Positions 26,000 through 36,286 are shown, numbered from the stretch's first letter. The stretch: 64,000 nt of DNA from VXNE01 sp965116625 (GCA_965116625.1 OZ220717.1:186001-250000), one strand, 5' to 3'. Program-made: numbers and translations. Notes: generated by a model from the letters alone, not told the origin.

Positions 26000-26764
26000 A
26001 TGACCAACGGCATCATCGACGACTTCGAGGTCCGCCATCACGCATTCGAAGGCTGCTTCAACTTCCGGGACATCGGAGGCTATCGCGCGGACGGCGGCAG
26101 GACCATTCGCTGGGGCCGCTACTTCCGCGCCGGCCGCCAGGACCGGATGACCCTGGGCGACCTGCAACGCGCCTCGGAACTGGCGATCAGGACGCAGATC
26201 GACCTGCGGCGGCCCGACGAGGTGCGCACCTGCGGCCGCGGTCCCTTCGAGAGGATGGGTTCACGCTACATCGGACTGTCCGTGCTGCCCGATGGCAGCT
26301 ACGAAAAGCTCAACCGCGAGACGGGCACCCTCGGAGAACGCTACCTCGCCTACTTTCAGTATTCCCCCGAGCCGTGGCGCCAGGTCTTCGAAGTGCTGGC
26401 CGACGGCGGGTGTTATCCCGTGCTATTGCACTGTACGGCAGGAAAGGACCGCACCGGGGTGATCACGGCTCTCGTGCTCTCCATACTGGGCGTTGACCGC
26501 GGCGTCATCGAGGCGGATTTCGCCCTGACGAATCGCGACGTGCCCCGCCACGTGGAGTTCGTCGCGCAGGGCCCGGGTTTCCCCGAGGGCATGACCCGCG
26601 AGGCGTTCACACGATCCGCCGGCGTGCGCGAAGACGCCATCCGCGTGTTCCTCGACGGCGTGGAGGAACAACACGGCGGGCCGCTCGCCTTCCTTCGCGA
26701 CATCGGGGTGAACGGTGCCATGCAGGACGCGATACGGAAGAACCTGCTCGAAGCGGCACACTGA
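26000..26764 (+). CDS. Tyrosine/serine protein phosphatase
   Basis: This 254-residue Y_phosphatase3-type enzyme has the P-loop HCTAGKDRTGV (Cys nucleophile, Arg phosphate-binder) at about residues 148-158. The N-terminal NFRDIGGYRADGGRTIRWGRYFRAGR is diagnostic of the family, which includes MptpB-like phosphatases. It is monocistronic. The physiological substrate is unknown. Confidence 0.9.
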   Translation: MTNGIIDDFEVRHHAFEGCFNFRDIGGYRADGGRTIRWGRYFRAGRQDRMTLGDLQRASELAIRTQIDLRRPDEVRTCGRGPFERMGSRYIGLSVLPDGSYEKLNRETGTLGERYLAYFQYSPEPWRQVFEVLADGGCYPVLLHCTAGKDRTGVITALVLSILGVDRGVIEADFALTNRDVPRHVEFVAQGPGFPEGMTREAFTRSAGVREDAIRVFLDGVEEQHGGPLAFLRDIGVNGAMQDAIRKNLLEAAH

Positions 26765-26862
26765 CGAACGGGCCTACTACCGGCCGAGCGGCTCCCGGCG
26801 GTTTACCCGCCCGAGGCAAGCCACTACCGTTCACGCCACCGATGACAGTTGAGTGAGGGTCC

Positions 26863-27540
26863 ATGGAAATCTACGACGTCATGCGGACCACCTTCGCGGC
26901 ACGCGAGTTCACTGCCGACCCCGTGCCCGACGAGGTGCTGCATCGCATTCTCGACAACGCCCGCTTCGCGCCGAGCGGCGGCAACCGGCAGGGTTGGCAT
27001 GTCATCGTCGTCCGCGACCAGGCAAAGCGTGCGGCCCTCGGACAACTGATGGAACCCACCATCAGGCGCTACCTGGCGGAGGTCAGAGCCGGCGCGAACC
27101 CACTGAACACCGTCGAACCCGCCCAGATCGATCCGGCGACCATCGACGCCACGCCTATTCCGCCGGGGTTCATCGAGCGCCTGATTCACGCGCCCGTGCT
27201 CCTGCTGGTCACGGTCGACCTGTCCGTGGTTGCCGCCATGGACCAGGACCTGTCCCGCATCGGCGTCGTGCCCGGCGCATCGATCTATCCTTTCGTCTGG
27301 AACATCCTGCTCGCCGCGCGCAACGAGGGACTTGGCGGGACGCTCACTACGCTGGTCGTCGCGACCGAGCCGGAAGCAAAGGCACTGTTCGGCATTCCCG
27401 ACAGCCACGCCGTCGCCGCGTTGCTGCCGATCGGCAAACCGGTCAGGCAACTCACACGGCTGCGGCGCGGCCCGGTGCAGGCGTTCGCCACGGTGGACGC
27501 GTTCGATGGAGACCCCTTCGGAAGTCCGCCGTCGGCGTGA
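26863..27540 (+). CDS. Nitroreductase family protein
   Basis: This 225-residue FMN-dependent oxidoreductase has the N-terminal MRTTFAAREFTADPVPDEVLHRIL, then the FMN-binding FAPSGGNRQGWHVIVV, and NEGLGGTLTTLV in the C-half. A GAGGG ribosome-binding site is 4-8 nt upstream. Function could be quinone or nitro-compound reduction. It lies 98 nt after the phosphatase. Confidence 0.9.
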   Translation: MEIYDVMRTTFAAREFTADPVPDEVLHRILDNARFAPSGGNRQGWHVIVVRDQAKRAALGQLMEPTIRRYLAEVRAGANPLNTVEPAQIDPATIDATPIPPGFIERLIHAPVLLLVTVDLSVVAAMDQDLSRIGVVPGASIYPFVWNILLAARNEGLGGTLTTLVVATEPEAKALFGIPDSHAVAALLPIGKPVRQLTRLRRGPVQAFATVDAFDGDPFGSPPSA

Positions 27541-27659
27541 GGGAATCTCGGACACGCATTGTCAACGCTTTCTCACGCCATCAAGAAGAGTCCTCCTACA
27601 GACTGACCGCCCACCCTTGCCTATCGTCATAGGTCCACGACCGGTCGAGAGATTCCCCG

Positions 27660-28148
27660 ATGGTTTGGAAGTGGGTTCGCTGGCTGTTGCCGTCGCCAAC
27701 GCCCCGATTGGAAGACCACGTCTCCATCTGGAGCATCCAGGCACGTGACGCCTCCACGTTCTTCCGAATTGTCACGGTGCTGTGGCTTGTGGCGTTGTTG
27801 CGCATCGGCTATAAGGCGATGGAACAAGCGGACGTTCCGCTTGTCGGCTGGCAGAACGCAGTCGACTTTACCCTCGCGGTGCTGGGAGATTTCGGCAATG
27901 TGGGCATCGGGACAGCCATGCTGGCGATGCTGCTGACGCGACCGGTGAACAGGATGGGAGAAACCGCAATGACTTTCTATCAGGCAATGGTCAATCGATT
28001 CGTCATCCCGGTGATCGAAAAGCACAGGGAAGAAGGTCGCGTGCAAGGCAAGTCACAAGCACATGAGGAATGGATAGCGTGGAACCGGCGCCGCGTGGAG
28101 GCCGACCGACAAGGTCGCGACTTCGACGAGTCGCCCCCTCGACACTAG
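27660..28148 (+). CDS. Hypothetical membrane protein with hydrophilic tail
   Basis: This 162-residue protein has two membrane spans (about 35-52 and 68-92) and a charged C-terminal helix. The tail pattern EEGRVQGKSQAHEEWIAWNR and the ending DFDESPPRH recur in several uncharacterised proteobacterial proteins. Function unknown. Confidence 0.65.
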   Translation: MVWKWVRWLLPSPTPRLEDHVSIWSIQARDASTFFRIVTVLWLVALLRIGYKAMEQADVPLVGWQNAVDFTLAVLGDFGNVGIGTAMLAMLLTRPVNRMGETAMTFYQAMVNRFVIPVIEKHREEGRVQGKSQAHEEWIAWNRRRVEADRQGRDFDESPPRH

Positions 28149-28215
28149 TAAAAATCAACGACCCCACCTGTTACGAGCGAACAAAGCAGCAATTCCCGCG
28201 CACGGTAGGGAACCC

Positions 28216-30792
28216 ATGAAAACCTTGCTGTCTGCCCGGGCGGCGGCGATGGCATCGTTTCTGGCCTGTCAGTTTGCGCACGCCGAAACGGGACCCACGC
28301 CCCAAGGTGCGCTGCGATTGGCAACGGATGGAGAAGCCATCCTCGTACCACGCTACGACACGGTCGACATCGCCGTCGACGGGAAGCTCGACGAACCCGT
28401 CTGGCAGGGGGTTGCCGGCTACGACAACATGGTGGTGGTGGAGCCTGAAACCCTGGGCCCGACGCGTTTCCGCACCACTGCCCGTTTCCTCTACACCGAC
28501 CGGGGCCTCTATATCGGGGTCTGGAACGAGCAGCCTCCCGAGACGCTGATCGCCCGGCTGTCGTCCCGGGATGAAGACATCAGCCGCGACGCCTGGGAAA
28601 TCACTTTGGACACCTCCGGGGAGGGACTCTACGGCTATTGGTTCACCGTCGCGTTGGGCGGCTCCGTCAGGGACGGAAAGATCCTGCCGGAGCGCAACTA
28701 CTCTCAGGAATGGGACGGACCGTGGAATAGCGCGACGGCTGAGCTTCCGGACGGTTGGAGCGCCGAATTGTTTCTGCCGTGGTCGATGATGACGATGCCG
28801 CCCACGGACGGCGAACGGCAGATGGGTTTCTACGCTTCGCGAAGGATCGCCCACATCAACGAACGCTGGGGTTGGCCCGCCCTCCCCTTGAGTGGCGCGC
28901 GGTTCATGTCCGCGCTGCAGCCGATGAAGGTGCCTGATGTCTCGCCCAAGCGGCAATTCAACCTCTTCCCCTATGCCTCGGCGGCGCTGGACAACCGCGA
29001 CGGCGACAACGACTGGGGCGCCGGTGTCGACCTGTTCTGGCGACCGTCGCCCAACTTCCAGGTCTCGGCGACAGCGCTGCCGGATTTCGGTGCCGTCGAG
29101 TCCGACGATGCCGTGATCAACCTCACCGCAAGGGAGACCTATTTCCCGGACAAGCGCCTGTTCTTCGTGGAAGGCAGCGAGATATTCAACACCTCGGGAC
29201 GCTCTGCTGCGGCGTTCCAGCGGCGTAGCCGGGGAGCGAGCTCCCAGTTCAGCGGCGCGAGGCCGACAATATCCACAAGTCGGCGTCCCCCTTCGAGCGT
29301 GCTCAACACGCGTCGCATCGGCGGCGCACCGATCCTCACATACAGCGAAGACATCGACGTCGAGAGCCACCGCCTGTCGCAGCCGACGGACCTCCTCGGT
29401 GCCGCCAAGGTGGTCGGGCAGACGGGTTTGATGCGTTACGGCATGCTGGCGGCGTTCGAGGACGACCCTGCGAGACCCGCGACGACGACCGACGAAACCG
29501 GCGCCACGATCGATACTGCGATCGGCGGCGATGGGCGCAATTTCGGCGTCGCGCGCGTCCTTTTCGAAAAATCCGGCGACGGCAGGCGATCCCTCGGCTA
29601 TATCGGCACCCGCCTCGACCATCCGTTGCACCGCGCCACGGTTCACGGCGTCGATGCGCAGTTCCTGAGCGCCGACGGGAAGTGGCGTGCGGAGCTTCAG
29701 ACCCTGGCCAGCGACGTGCGTTGCACTCCCGCCGGCGATGGCATGAAGCGGCGGCCCGCCTGTCCAGACGACGTGGACGGCAGCCACCGCGGCTATGGCG
29801 TCTGGGCGGATGTCGACTACACGCCGCGTCCGGGATTGCGGCACACCCTGCGGGTCGACATGTTCGACGAGCATCTCAATATCAACGACCTCGGTTTTCT
29901 CGGGCGCAACGACCAGTACGGGGCGCTCTACACGCTGTCGCTCGTTCAAACCAACGTGTTCGGCCTGCGCCGGCTCGGCACCCGTGTTTCCGTCGGCCAG
30001 TTCCGGAACAGCGAGGGACAGGCCACCCTCAACGGCGCCTTTCTCATGAACGCCTTCACGTTCACGAACGAAACCGAGTTGCGCGTGACACTGCGCTACT
30101 TCCCGGAGCGCTGGGAGGACCTCGAAAGCCGGGGCCACGGCGCCTACAGGATCCATCCCCGCAAGGGCATCGACCTGTCGTTCGGCACCGACACGAGCAA
30201 GGCCATCAGCGTGAGCGCACAGTTCGTGGCCTTGAGCGAAGATCTCGGCGGAACGGGCTACACGTGGGGCGGCGGTTTCACCTTCAAGCCGGCGGACCGA
30301 TTCTCGGTCGATCTGGATGTCAACTACCGCGAACGCGACGGCTGGCTGCAATACGTGTTCGACGAAGGGGACTTCGCGACCTTCTCTGCGTCGGACCTGC
30401 AGCCGAAGCTCGCCATGGACTTCTTCATCACCGCCCGCCAGCAACTGCGGTTGACGATGCAATGGGCCGGTATCCGGGCAAACGAACAGGAACTTCTGCA
30501 GGTCATCGAAGGCATGGAGCGACTGCAGCCGCGCGTACGCGAGGACGGTGCCGAGAGCGACGACTTCACGATCAGCCGGCTGATCGCGCAGCTACGGTAC
30601 CGGTGGGAGATCGCACCGCTATCGGATTTGTTCGTCGTCTACACCCGGGGAAGCAATCTTGCGAACGCCTACGACCTGGACGATCCCCTCGCGACTCCGC
30701 GCGACAGTTTCGGCCAACTTTACGGCGATGCGTTCGGCGACCCCCTGGTCGATACGCTGGTGGTCAAGCTGCGTTATCGGTTCGGGAGCTAA
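28216..30792 (+). CDS. Outer-membrane DUF5916 protein with CBM9-like domain
   Basis: This 858-residue exported protein has a signal peptide over about residues 1-23 (ending FAHA). Residues about 45-210 form a CBM9-like domain (DIAVDGKLDEPVWQG, RFLYTDRGLYIGVW). The rest matches the DUF5916 beta-barrel-like region (YFPDKRLFFVEGSEIFNT, FEKSGDGRRSLGYIGTRLDH) and ends with an aromatic-rich strand LRYRFGS, suggesting outer-membrane insertion. CBM9-like domains bind sugars, so a role in glycan or oligosaccharide contact is plausible. It converges on the PhyH-HEAT gene with no gap. Confidence 0.85.
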   Translation: MKTLLSARAAAMASFLACQFAHAETGPTPQGALRLATDGEAILVPRYDTVDIAVDGKLDEPVWQGVAGYDNMVVVEPETLGPTRFRTTARFLYTDRGLYIGVWNEQPPETLIARLSSRDEDISRDAWEITLDTSGEGLYGYWFTVALGGSVRDGKILPERNYSQEWDGPWNSATAELPDGWSAELFLPWSMMTMPPTDGERQMGFYASRRIAHINERWGWPALPLSGARFMSALQPMKVPDVSPKRQFNLFPYASAALDNRDGDNDWGAGVDLFWRPSPNFQVSATALPDFGAVESDDAVINLTARETYFPDKRLFFVEGSEIFNTSGRSAAAFQRRSRGASSQFSGARPTISTSRRPPSSVLNTRRIGGAPILTYSEDIDVESHRLSQPTDLLGAAKVVGQTGLMRYGMLAAFEDDPARPATTTDETGATIDTAIGGDGRNFGVARVLFEKSGDGRRSLGYIGTRLDHPLHRATVHGVDAQFLSADGKWRAELQTLASDVRCTPAGDGMKRRPACPDDVDGSHRGYGVWADVDYTPRPGLRHTLRVDMFDEHLNINDLGFLGRNDQYGALYTLSLVQTNVFGLRRLGTRVSVGQFRNSEGQATLNGAFLMNAFTFTNETELRVTLRYFPERWEDLESRGHGAYRIHPRKGIDLSFGTDTSKAISVSAQFVALSEDLGGTGYTWGGGFTFKPADRFSVDLDVNYRERDGWLQYVFDEGDFATFSASDLQPKLAMDFFITARQQLRLTMQWAGIRANEQELLQVIEGMERLQPRVREDGAESDDFTISRLIAQLRYRWEIAPLSDLFVVYTRGSNLANAYDLDDPLATPRDSFGQLYGDAFGDPLVDTLVVKLRYRFGS

Positions 30793-32439
30793 TCAGTAAA
30801 CGCGGAAGTCGTTTGCCAGCGTATGGTCCCAGCGATGCGTCATCAGGTAGTCGAGGGCACGCCGCAATCCCGCGCGGTCTTCCCCATTGCGCCGCTCGGT
30901 GAGGGCTTCCAGTGCCATTGCGTGCACGTAGCCCGTCTCGTCGTCGAGACTCGCAACCAGGATGTCATCCAGTTCTTCGACGGGGATGTCGGAGTTCAGC
31001 AGGGCGCACATCGCATTGAACCGGGCCTGGTTCTCGCCGGTCCAACCCGCGCGCGGACTCGGCTCCTGCCAGGCCGGGTTGCTCACGGTCAGCAGCCGGC
31101 GAATGGCAGGCAGGGCAACTCCGGTATTGGTGCCGATGAAAGCCATCGCGTCCAGGCTCGCCCGCGCCACCTGGGGAAGTTCATGGGTCAGAAGCCGGGC
31201 CAGGTCGGGCATGGCGCAGGCCGCAGCCTCGCCGATTTCTCCGAGGGCGAAAGCGGCGTTGATCTTGATCCAGAGGTCGTCGTGATCGAGTAACTCTATC
31301 AACGGCTGCACCGCGACCTCCCCCATGGCCCCGAGCGCGTATGCCTCGTCCTGTGGCACGACGGCACCGTCGTTCCAGTGGCGCACGAGACGATCCTCGT
31401 CATCCGGCGTGAAGCTGTCCCGCTTTTTCCGGTGAGGGTCGTATGGCGGGGGAATTTCCCGCTGCAGGCCGGCGAACTGGAGCAGGCTCTCCCGCAGCGG
31501 TCCGATGGCTCCGGCACCCATGGCGGCCAGCTCATAAATCGCTTCAAGCCGGGCCTTCTGGTCCGCACGATTGAGCCTGCCGATCCAGTTCCATGGGTCG
31601 CCAGAGGCCTCGTCGGTGCGGCTGGCGAATCGCGGCGCCCCGCGCATCCAGTCCCAGATATAGGACCACGCCCTGGTGTGCTCGAACTGCGCCAGACGTG
31701 CCTTCGGCGCCTGCCAGCCGACCTCGCCGCCGTTCCAGCTCGGCCCGGTGGGATTGCGCGTACGCAGGTAGCAGAACTTGAACATGTACCGGCTCGAATC
31801 GGTCCGGTTGCTGAGCGCCCCGTGGGCGATGTCGAAGGCGGTCAGCATGCAGGTACCCGCCTTGATGTGGTCGCCGACCAGTCCGAACGGAAAGTCGCTC
31901 TCGAACAGGAGGGCGTGCAGGTGCGTGCCCGGGATGACCCGGGTCGGGCCGCGCAGGGCCGGCGTGTCCTGCGGAAAGTAGATGATCATGGCGATCCGGG
32001 GCACGTGGTGCCGGAACCGGCCCAGCGGGCACTGCCCATCCTGGTGCCAGCCGCTGTTGGCCGTGGATCCTTCCCCAACCGGCGGCTTGTATTCGAACCC
32101 GGTCAGCGAGAGTGTTCGATCCGCTTCCGCCAGCGGCTCGTTGGCGTGCATGTAGCGGTGCGGATGCAGCATGTAGTCGTCGCCGAGCACGCTTTGCACG
32201 GCGCCGTGGACGACCGGGTCATCGAGCAACTGTTGCAACTCGGCGATGCGGGGCAACACGTTGTTGCCCATGTTGAATTCCTGCCGGTTGCTCCACTCCA
32301 TCTTCTCGAAGATGTCCTGGTGGTACTCGGGAGGAAGACTGCTGTCGAGCAGGATCACGCCGTCGCAGATGAACCGCCGAACCTGCTCGTCCGTCAGCTT
32401 GATGCCGTTGGGCTTCACCTGGCGCCTTATCCCTTCCAT
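30793..32439 (-). CDS. PhyH-type dioxygenase with C-terminal HEAT repeats (copy 1)
   Basis: This 548-residue protein is a predicted Fe(II)/2-oxoglutarate oxygenase. The PhyH half (about 10-265) has the HxD metal motif in SGWHQDGQ, the distal His in AFDIAHGALSN and the 2OG-binding Arg in SSRYMFKF. The second half (about 290-535) is a run of HEAT units such as AVQPLIELLDHDDLWIKINAAFALGEIG, closing with ALDYLMTHRWDHTLAN. HEAT solenoids normally bind proteins or form scaffolds, so this pairing is unusual. It is 12 nt downstream of a paralogue, hence a tandem duplicate. Confidence 0.85.
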   Translation of the reverse strand: MEGIRRQVKPNGIKLTDEQVRRFICDGVILLDSSLPPEYHQDIFEKMEWSNRQEFNMGNNVLPRIAELQQLLDDPVVHGAVQSVLGDDYMLHPHRYMHANEPLAEADRTLSLTGFEYKPPVGEGSTANSGWHQDGQCPLGRFRHHVPRIAMIIYFPQDTPALRGPTRVIPGTHLHALLFESDFPFGLVGDHIKAGTCMLTAFDIAHGALSNRTDSSRYMFKFCYLRTRNPTGPSWNGGEVGWQAPKARLAQFEHTRAWSYIWDWMRGAPRFASRTDEASGDPWNWIGRLNRADQKARLEAIYELAAMGAGAIGPLRESLLQFAGLQREIPPPYDPHRKKRDSFTPDDEDRLVRHWNDGAVVPQDEAYALGAMGEVAVQPLIELLDHDDLWIKINAAFALGEIGEAAACAMPDLARLLTHELPQVARASLDAMAFIGTNTGVALPAIRRLLTVSNPAWQEPSPRAGWTGENQARFNAMCALLNSDIPVEELDDILVASLDDETGYVHAMALEALTERRNGEDRAGLRRALDYLMTHRWDHTLANDFRVY

Positions 32440-32451
32440 CGCTACAGGAAT

Positions 32452-34071
32452 CTAGAACACGCGCTGGCCGTTCGCCAGCGTATGGTCCCAGCAATGCGTC
32501 TTCAGGTAGTCGAGCGCATGCAGGAGCCCTGCACGGTCTTCGCCGGGTCGCGGCCGCGTCAGGCCTTCCAGCGCCATGGCCTGCACGTAGCCAAATCCGT
32601 CGTCGAGGCAGGTCGCCAGCACGTCATCCACCTCGTCCATGGAAACATCGGAACTCAGCAATGCGTAGAGCGCATTGAACCGGACCCCCATCTCGCCGTT
32701 CCTGTCGCCGCTCGAGCCCATGGGCTGCCGCCAGACCGGATTGTCCACCGTCAGCACCCGGCGGATGGCGGGCAGCGCAACGCGCATGTTGGTGCCGATG
32801 CAGCCCATCGCGTCCAGGGTCGCGCGCGCGACCTGGTGGCGTTCGTCATCCAGGAGTTTCGCCATTTCTGGAATGGCGCGGGCGGCGGGTGGGCCAATCT
32901 CCCCCAAGGCGAAGGCGGCATTGATCTTGATCCAGGCATCGTCGTGCCCGAGCAGTTCCACCAGTGGATCCACGGCGACTTCACCCATGGCGCCCAGCGC
33001 GTAGGCCTCGTCCTGCAGCGTATAGGCGACATCGTTCCAACGGCGCACATTGGGATCCCCGATCGGCACGAATGCACCGGACTTGTCGATCATGTAGGGA
33101 CACGTGAATTCGCGCTGCTGGCCGGCGTTCCTCAGCAAGCTCTCCCTCAATGGCCCGATGGCGTCGGCACCCATCGCTGCCAGGGTGTAGATGGCCTTGA
33201 GCCGAATCTCCTGGTCGGTGTCGTGGAGGAAACCCATCCACTTTTGCACGTCCTTCGAAGCTGACGCCTTGAGGCTTGCGAATCGCGGCGCGCCCCTCAT
33301 CCAGTCCCAGATATAGGACCAGGTCTCGTTGTGCTCGTACCTGCCGAGGCGTGCCTTCGGCGGCCGCCACTCCACGTCGCCGCCGTCCCAGCTTGGCCCT
33401 GCCGGCGTGCGTGTGCGAAGGAAAACGAACTTCACCATGTACCGGCTCAAGTCCGTCAGGTTGCTGAGCGCCGCATGCGCGATGTCGAAAGCGATCAGGA
33501 GGCAGGTCCCCGCCTTGATGCTGTCACCCACGAACGCGAACGGGAAATCGCTCTTCCTGAGGTACGGCTGGAGGTGCGTGCCCGGAATGACCCGGGTGGG
33601 GCCGCGCTCAGCCGGGGTGTCCTGCGGAAAGTAGAGGATCATGGCGAGCCGGGGCACGTGATAGCGCGCCCGGGACATCGGTATCTGCCCATCCTGGTGC
33701 CAGCAGCTGTTTCCCGATGATCCCTTGCCCATCGGTGCCCCATGCTCGCTGCCGTTCAGAGAGAGATTTCGGGCCGCCTCGTCGAGCGGTTCGCTCGCGT
33801 GCATGAACCGGTGCGGATGCAGCATGTAGTCGTCGCCGAGGATGCTCTGCAAGGCGCCGTGGATGGCCGGGGCATCCAGTACCTGCTGCAACTCCGCGAT
33901 CCGGGGCAACACGTTGTTGCCCATGTTGAACTCACGCGTATTGTTCCACTGGATCTTGTCGTAGATATCCCAGTGGACCTCGGGTGCGAGGCCACTGTCG
34001 AGTACGAGCACGCCGTCGCAGATGAACCGGCGAACCTGCTCGTCGTTCAACCTGATGCCCGCGGGCTTCAT
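32452..34071 (-). CDS. PhyH-type dioxygenase with C-terminal HEAT repeats (copy 2)
   Basis: This 539-residue protein is the tandem paralogue of the next gene downstream. HxD is in SCWHQDGQIPMSRARYHVPR, the distal His is in AFDIAHAALSNL and the Arg is in LSRYMVKF. HEAT repeats fill residues about 290-525, ending ALDYLKTHCWDHTLAN. It is first in the two-gene unit; a -10-like TAATAT lies around 34120-34126 on its strand. A divergent luciferase-like gene starts at 34177. Substrate unknown. Confidence 0.85.
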   Translation of the reverse strand: MKPAGIRLNDEQVRRFICDGVLVLDSGLAPEVHWDIYDKIQWNNTREFNMGNNVLPRIAELQQVLDAPAIHGALQSILGDDYMLHPHRFMHASEPLDEAARNLSLNGSEHGAPMGKGSSGNSCWHQDGQIPMSRARYHVPRLAMILYFPQDTPAERGPTRVIPGTHLQPYLRKSDFPFAFVGDSIKAGTCLLIAFDIAHAALSNLTDLSRYMVKFVFLRTRTPAGPSWDGGDVEWRPPKARLGRYEHNETWSYIWDWMRGAPRFASLKASASKDVQKWMGFLHDTDQEIRLKAIYTLAAMGADAIGPLRESLLRNAGQQREFTCPYMIDKSGAFVPIGDPNVRRWNDVAYTLQDEAYALGAMGEVAVDPLVELLGHDDAWIKINAAFALGEIGPPAARAIPEMAKLLDDERHQVARATLDAMGCIGTNMRVALPAIRRVLTVDNPVWRQPMGSSGDRNGEMGVRFNALYALLSSDVSMDEVDDVLATCLDDGFGYVQAMALEGLTRPRPGEDRAGLLHALDYLKTHCWDHTLANGQRVF

Positions 34072-34176
34072 CCGGTGTTCCTCCCATTCCCCGCCGAATC
34101 AGCGTGTGCTCCGGCACGTATATTATGCACCCGGCGCCCGACGAACGAAGTGGGCAAACAGGACCGGAGCTGAAGC

Positions 34177-35232
34177 ATGGAAATCGGGTTGGGCCTTGAT
34201 GCGAGGCTGGGCATGGGTTGGGCGGACCAGGCCGTGCTGTCGCGGGAAGCGGCAGAACTGGGCTACAAGAGCATGTGGACGCCGGAGGGCGCCGGCCAGG
34301 ACTCCTTCCATCTCTGTGTCCAGCGATGGATGGCAAGCCGGGATGCCGTGCCCGGAGGCGTCGGAACCGGCATCGGCGTATCGCCCGTCATGTACCGGAC
34401 GCCGGTGTCGTTCGCCATGGCCGGCGGCACGGTCAGCGAGATCACCGGTGGGCGATTCGTCATGGGAATAGGCACCGGCGCCGCTCACAGGCCCGCGGCG
34501 CGTCGGAACGTCGGGCTGGGCCGGCTCTCCGCGCTGGCACTCATGCGCGACTACCTGACAGTGATTCGAGGGTTGGTGGCGGGCGAACTGGTCGACTACG
34601 TGGGTGAAACGGTCACGCTGCGGAACATGCGTCTCGGCATCTCTCCACCACCCCGGACACCGGTCTACCTCGGCGCCCTCGGGCCGAGGATGCTGGAACT
34701 CTCGGGAGAGCTTGCGGACGGAGCGTCGCTCAACTGGTGCACACCGGAACAGGTCGCCTGGAGCCGCGAACGTATCGACGCCGGCGCCGCCCAAGCCGGC
34801 CGCGACCCTTCAGAGATCAAGATGGCGGAATACATCCGAATCTGTGTCGACGACGACGAGGATGTGGCCCGCGTAGCGCTGGCCCATGCGACTGCGGGAT
34901 ATGCGTTGGGAGCCAACGTTCCCACGGAGCGGGAGAGGCAGTTCGGGTACCGCGCCCACTTCGAGCGGATGGGCTTTTCAGACGAACTGGCAGAACTGGA
35001 CGCGATGCGGAACGAGGGCGCGAGCCCGGATGACGTGGCCGAAGCCTTTCCGGCGCACGTGTTGCGTGCGGTGGGCTACTTTGGACCGGCGGACGGCGCC
35101 GCGGCGGCGTTCAAGCGGCTGGCCCAGGGGCTCGACACCGCAATCGTTCGCGTGGTGGCCGCAAGGCCGGGCCTCGATTCCGTCAGGGCCGCCATGCGGG
35201 CCTGCGCGCCCGCGATGGTGGAAGCGGCTTAG
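34177..35232 (+). CDS. Luciferase-like (LLM class) flavin monooxygenase
   Basis: This 351-residue TIM-barrel LLM oxidoreductase binds FMN or F420. Landmarks are EIGLGLDARLGMGWADQAV at the start, SEITGGRFVMGIGTGAAHRP and LGALGPRMLELSGELADG. It is divergent from the PhyH-HEAT pair and converges on the next PhyH gene with 7 nt between. Repeated adjacency to PhyH genes suggests one oxidative pathway. Confidence 0.85.
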   Translation: MEIGLGLDARLGMGWADQAVLSREAAELGYKSMWTPEGAGQDSFHLCVQRWMASRDAVPGGVGTGIGVSPVMYRTPVSFAMAGGTVSEITGGRFVMGIGTGAAHRPAARRNVGLGRLSALALMRDYLTVIRGLVAGELVDYVGETVTLRNMRLGISPPPRTPVYLGALGPRMLELSGELADGASLNWCTPEQVAWSRERIDAGAAQAGRDPSEIKMAEYIRICVDDDEDVARVALAHATAGYALGANVPTERERQFGYRAHFERMGFSDELAELDAMRNEGASPDDVAEAFPAHVLRAVGYFGPADGAAAAFKRLAQGLDTAIVRVVAARPGLDSVRAAMRACAPAMVEAA

Positions 35233-35239
35233 AAGCGAC

Positions 35240-36286
35240 TTAGTGGTAGAGGTCCTTCTTGGGCCCTAACGCACTCCCCAGCGACTCCTCGTACGCGGAA
35301 ACGTACTTCCTGGCCCGCTGGGTGAAGGTCACGCGGTCGCTCTGGGTCGAGTACTCGGGAACGGTGCCGTGCTGGAGCAGGATCGCCAGCCGCGGTCCGT
35401 ACTTGTCGATCAACTCCTGCGGCACCTTGCCGATGTAGTCCTCGATCGGCCGAATGAACGGCCGCACGAGGTAGACCGTCGCGCTTACCCGCAGTCCTGG
35501 CGCGGTGCGGTTGAAGGCGCCGTGCCACGTGTTCCCGTGCCAGATGGCCAATGAGCCTGCAGGCGCCTCCAGCAGCACGGCCTGGTCCTTGCCACCTTCC
35601 TCGTACGGCAGGAGCGTGGCCTCCCTTTCCGTTGGCTTGCGGCACCACTTGTGGCTGCCCGGCACGGCACACGTCGCGCCGTTCTCGCGGTTGAAGTCGG
35701 TCAGCAGGTACGTGCACTGCGCCTGGTAGGCCTGCGGCGGGAGCGGTTCCGGAACCGCCGAGTCCGAATGCAGCGGGAAGTTGCTCCTGTTCGGCCCCTT
35801 CATCCAGCAGCCCATGGACGACAGCACCGCGCTGTAGCCGATCAGGTACGTGACCAGGGCGAGCAACGGCGGGTTCATCAGCGCCTCGGCGAACACCTCG
35901 TTGTCGTAGAGGATCAGGTTCATCCGGTCGCCGAACGGCGAGTCGACGACATTGGGCTCCTTCAGCATGATCGGAGGGGGTGCATCCTTCCCCTCCTTTT
36001 TCGCTTCATTGGCGAATTTCTGCCCATCGAACCCCTGCAGCAGGGGTGGTCGATTGGCGTGCGTGGCGCCGGTCACCACATCCGGGCGCTCGCCGTTGCG
36101 TTGCTCGGCGATATCGAGCAGCGCTGACAGCATCCGCTCGGCGAGGTTGTTCGGATTCGCGATCTCCGGCGGGATGACACAGAAGCCCTTTGCGTCGAGA
36201 TCTGCGACGTAATCCTCAAGGCCGAGTTCGCAAACGTCGTTCCATGCGCGATCACGGGGATCCAGCGCGGTTGCTGCTTCTGCCAT
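35240..36286 (-). CDS. PhyH-type dioxygenase, compact form (copy 1)
   Basis: This 348-residue oxygenase has HxD in FPLHSDSAV and the distal His/Arg in TWHGAFNRTAPGLRVS. The PGSHKWCR stretch is shared with two paralogues here. The N-terminal ERAWND-like block and LGLEDYVADLDAKGFCVIPPEIANPNN resemble fatty/terpenoid-type PhyH proteins of marine bacteria. A TAGAAT box lies 28 nt before the ATG. No HEAT domain. Confidence 0.87.
   Translation of the reverse strand: MAEAATALDPRDRAWNDVCELGLEDYVADLDAKGFCVIPPEIANPNNLAERMLSALLDIAEQRNGERPDVVTGATHANRPPLLQGFDGQKFANEAKKEGKDAPPPIMLKEPNVVDSPFGDRMNLILYDNEVFAEALMNPPLLALVTYLIGYSAVLSSMGCWMKGPNRSNFPLHSDSAVPEPLPPQAYQAQCTYLLTDFNRENGATCAVPGSHKWCRKPTEREATLLPYEEGGKDQAVLLEAPAGSLAIWHGNTWHGAFNRTAPGLRVSATVYLVRPFIRPIEDYIGKVPQELIDKYGPRLAILLQHGTVPEYSTQSDRVTFTQRARKYVSAYEESLGSALGPKKDLYH

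Noticed and set aside
28171..30462. 763-codon minus-strand frame
   Set aside because: It is antisense to the DUF5916 outer-membrane gene and its residues are Arg/Val/His-rich without any domain.
31378..33264. 628-codon plus-strand frame
   Set aside because: It runs antisense through two PhyH-HEAT genes. Similar antisense frames occur at each PhyH-HEAT copy, showing that it is a mirror of the conserved coding strand.
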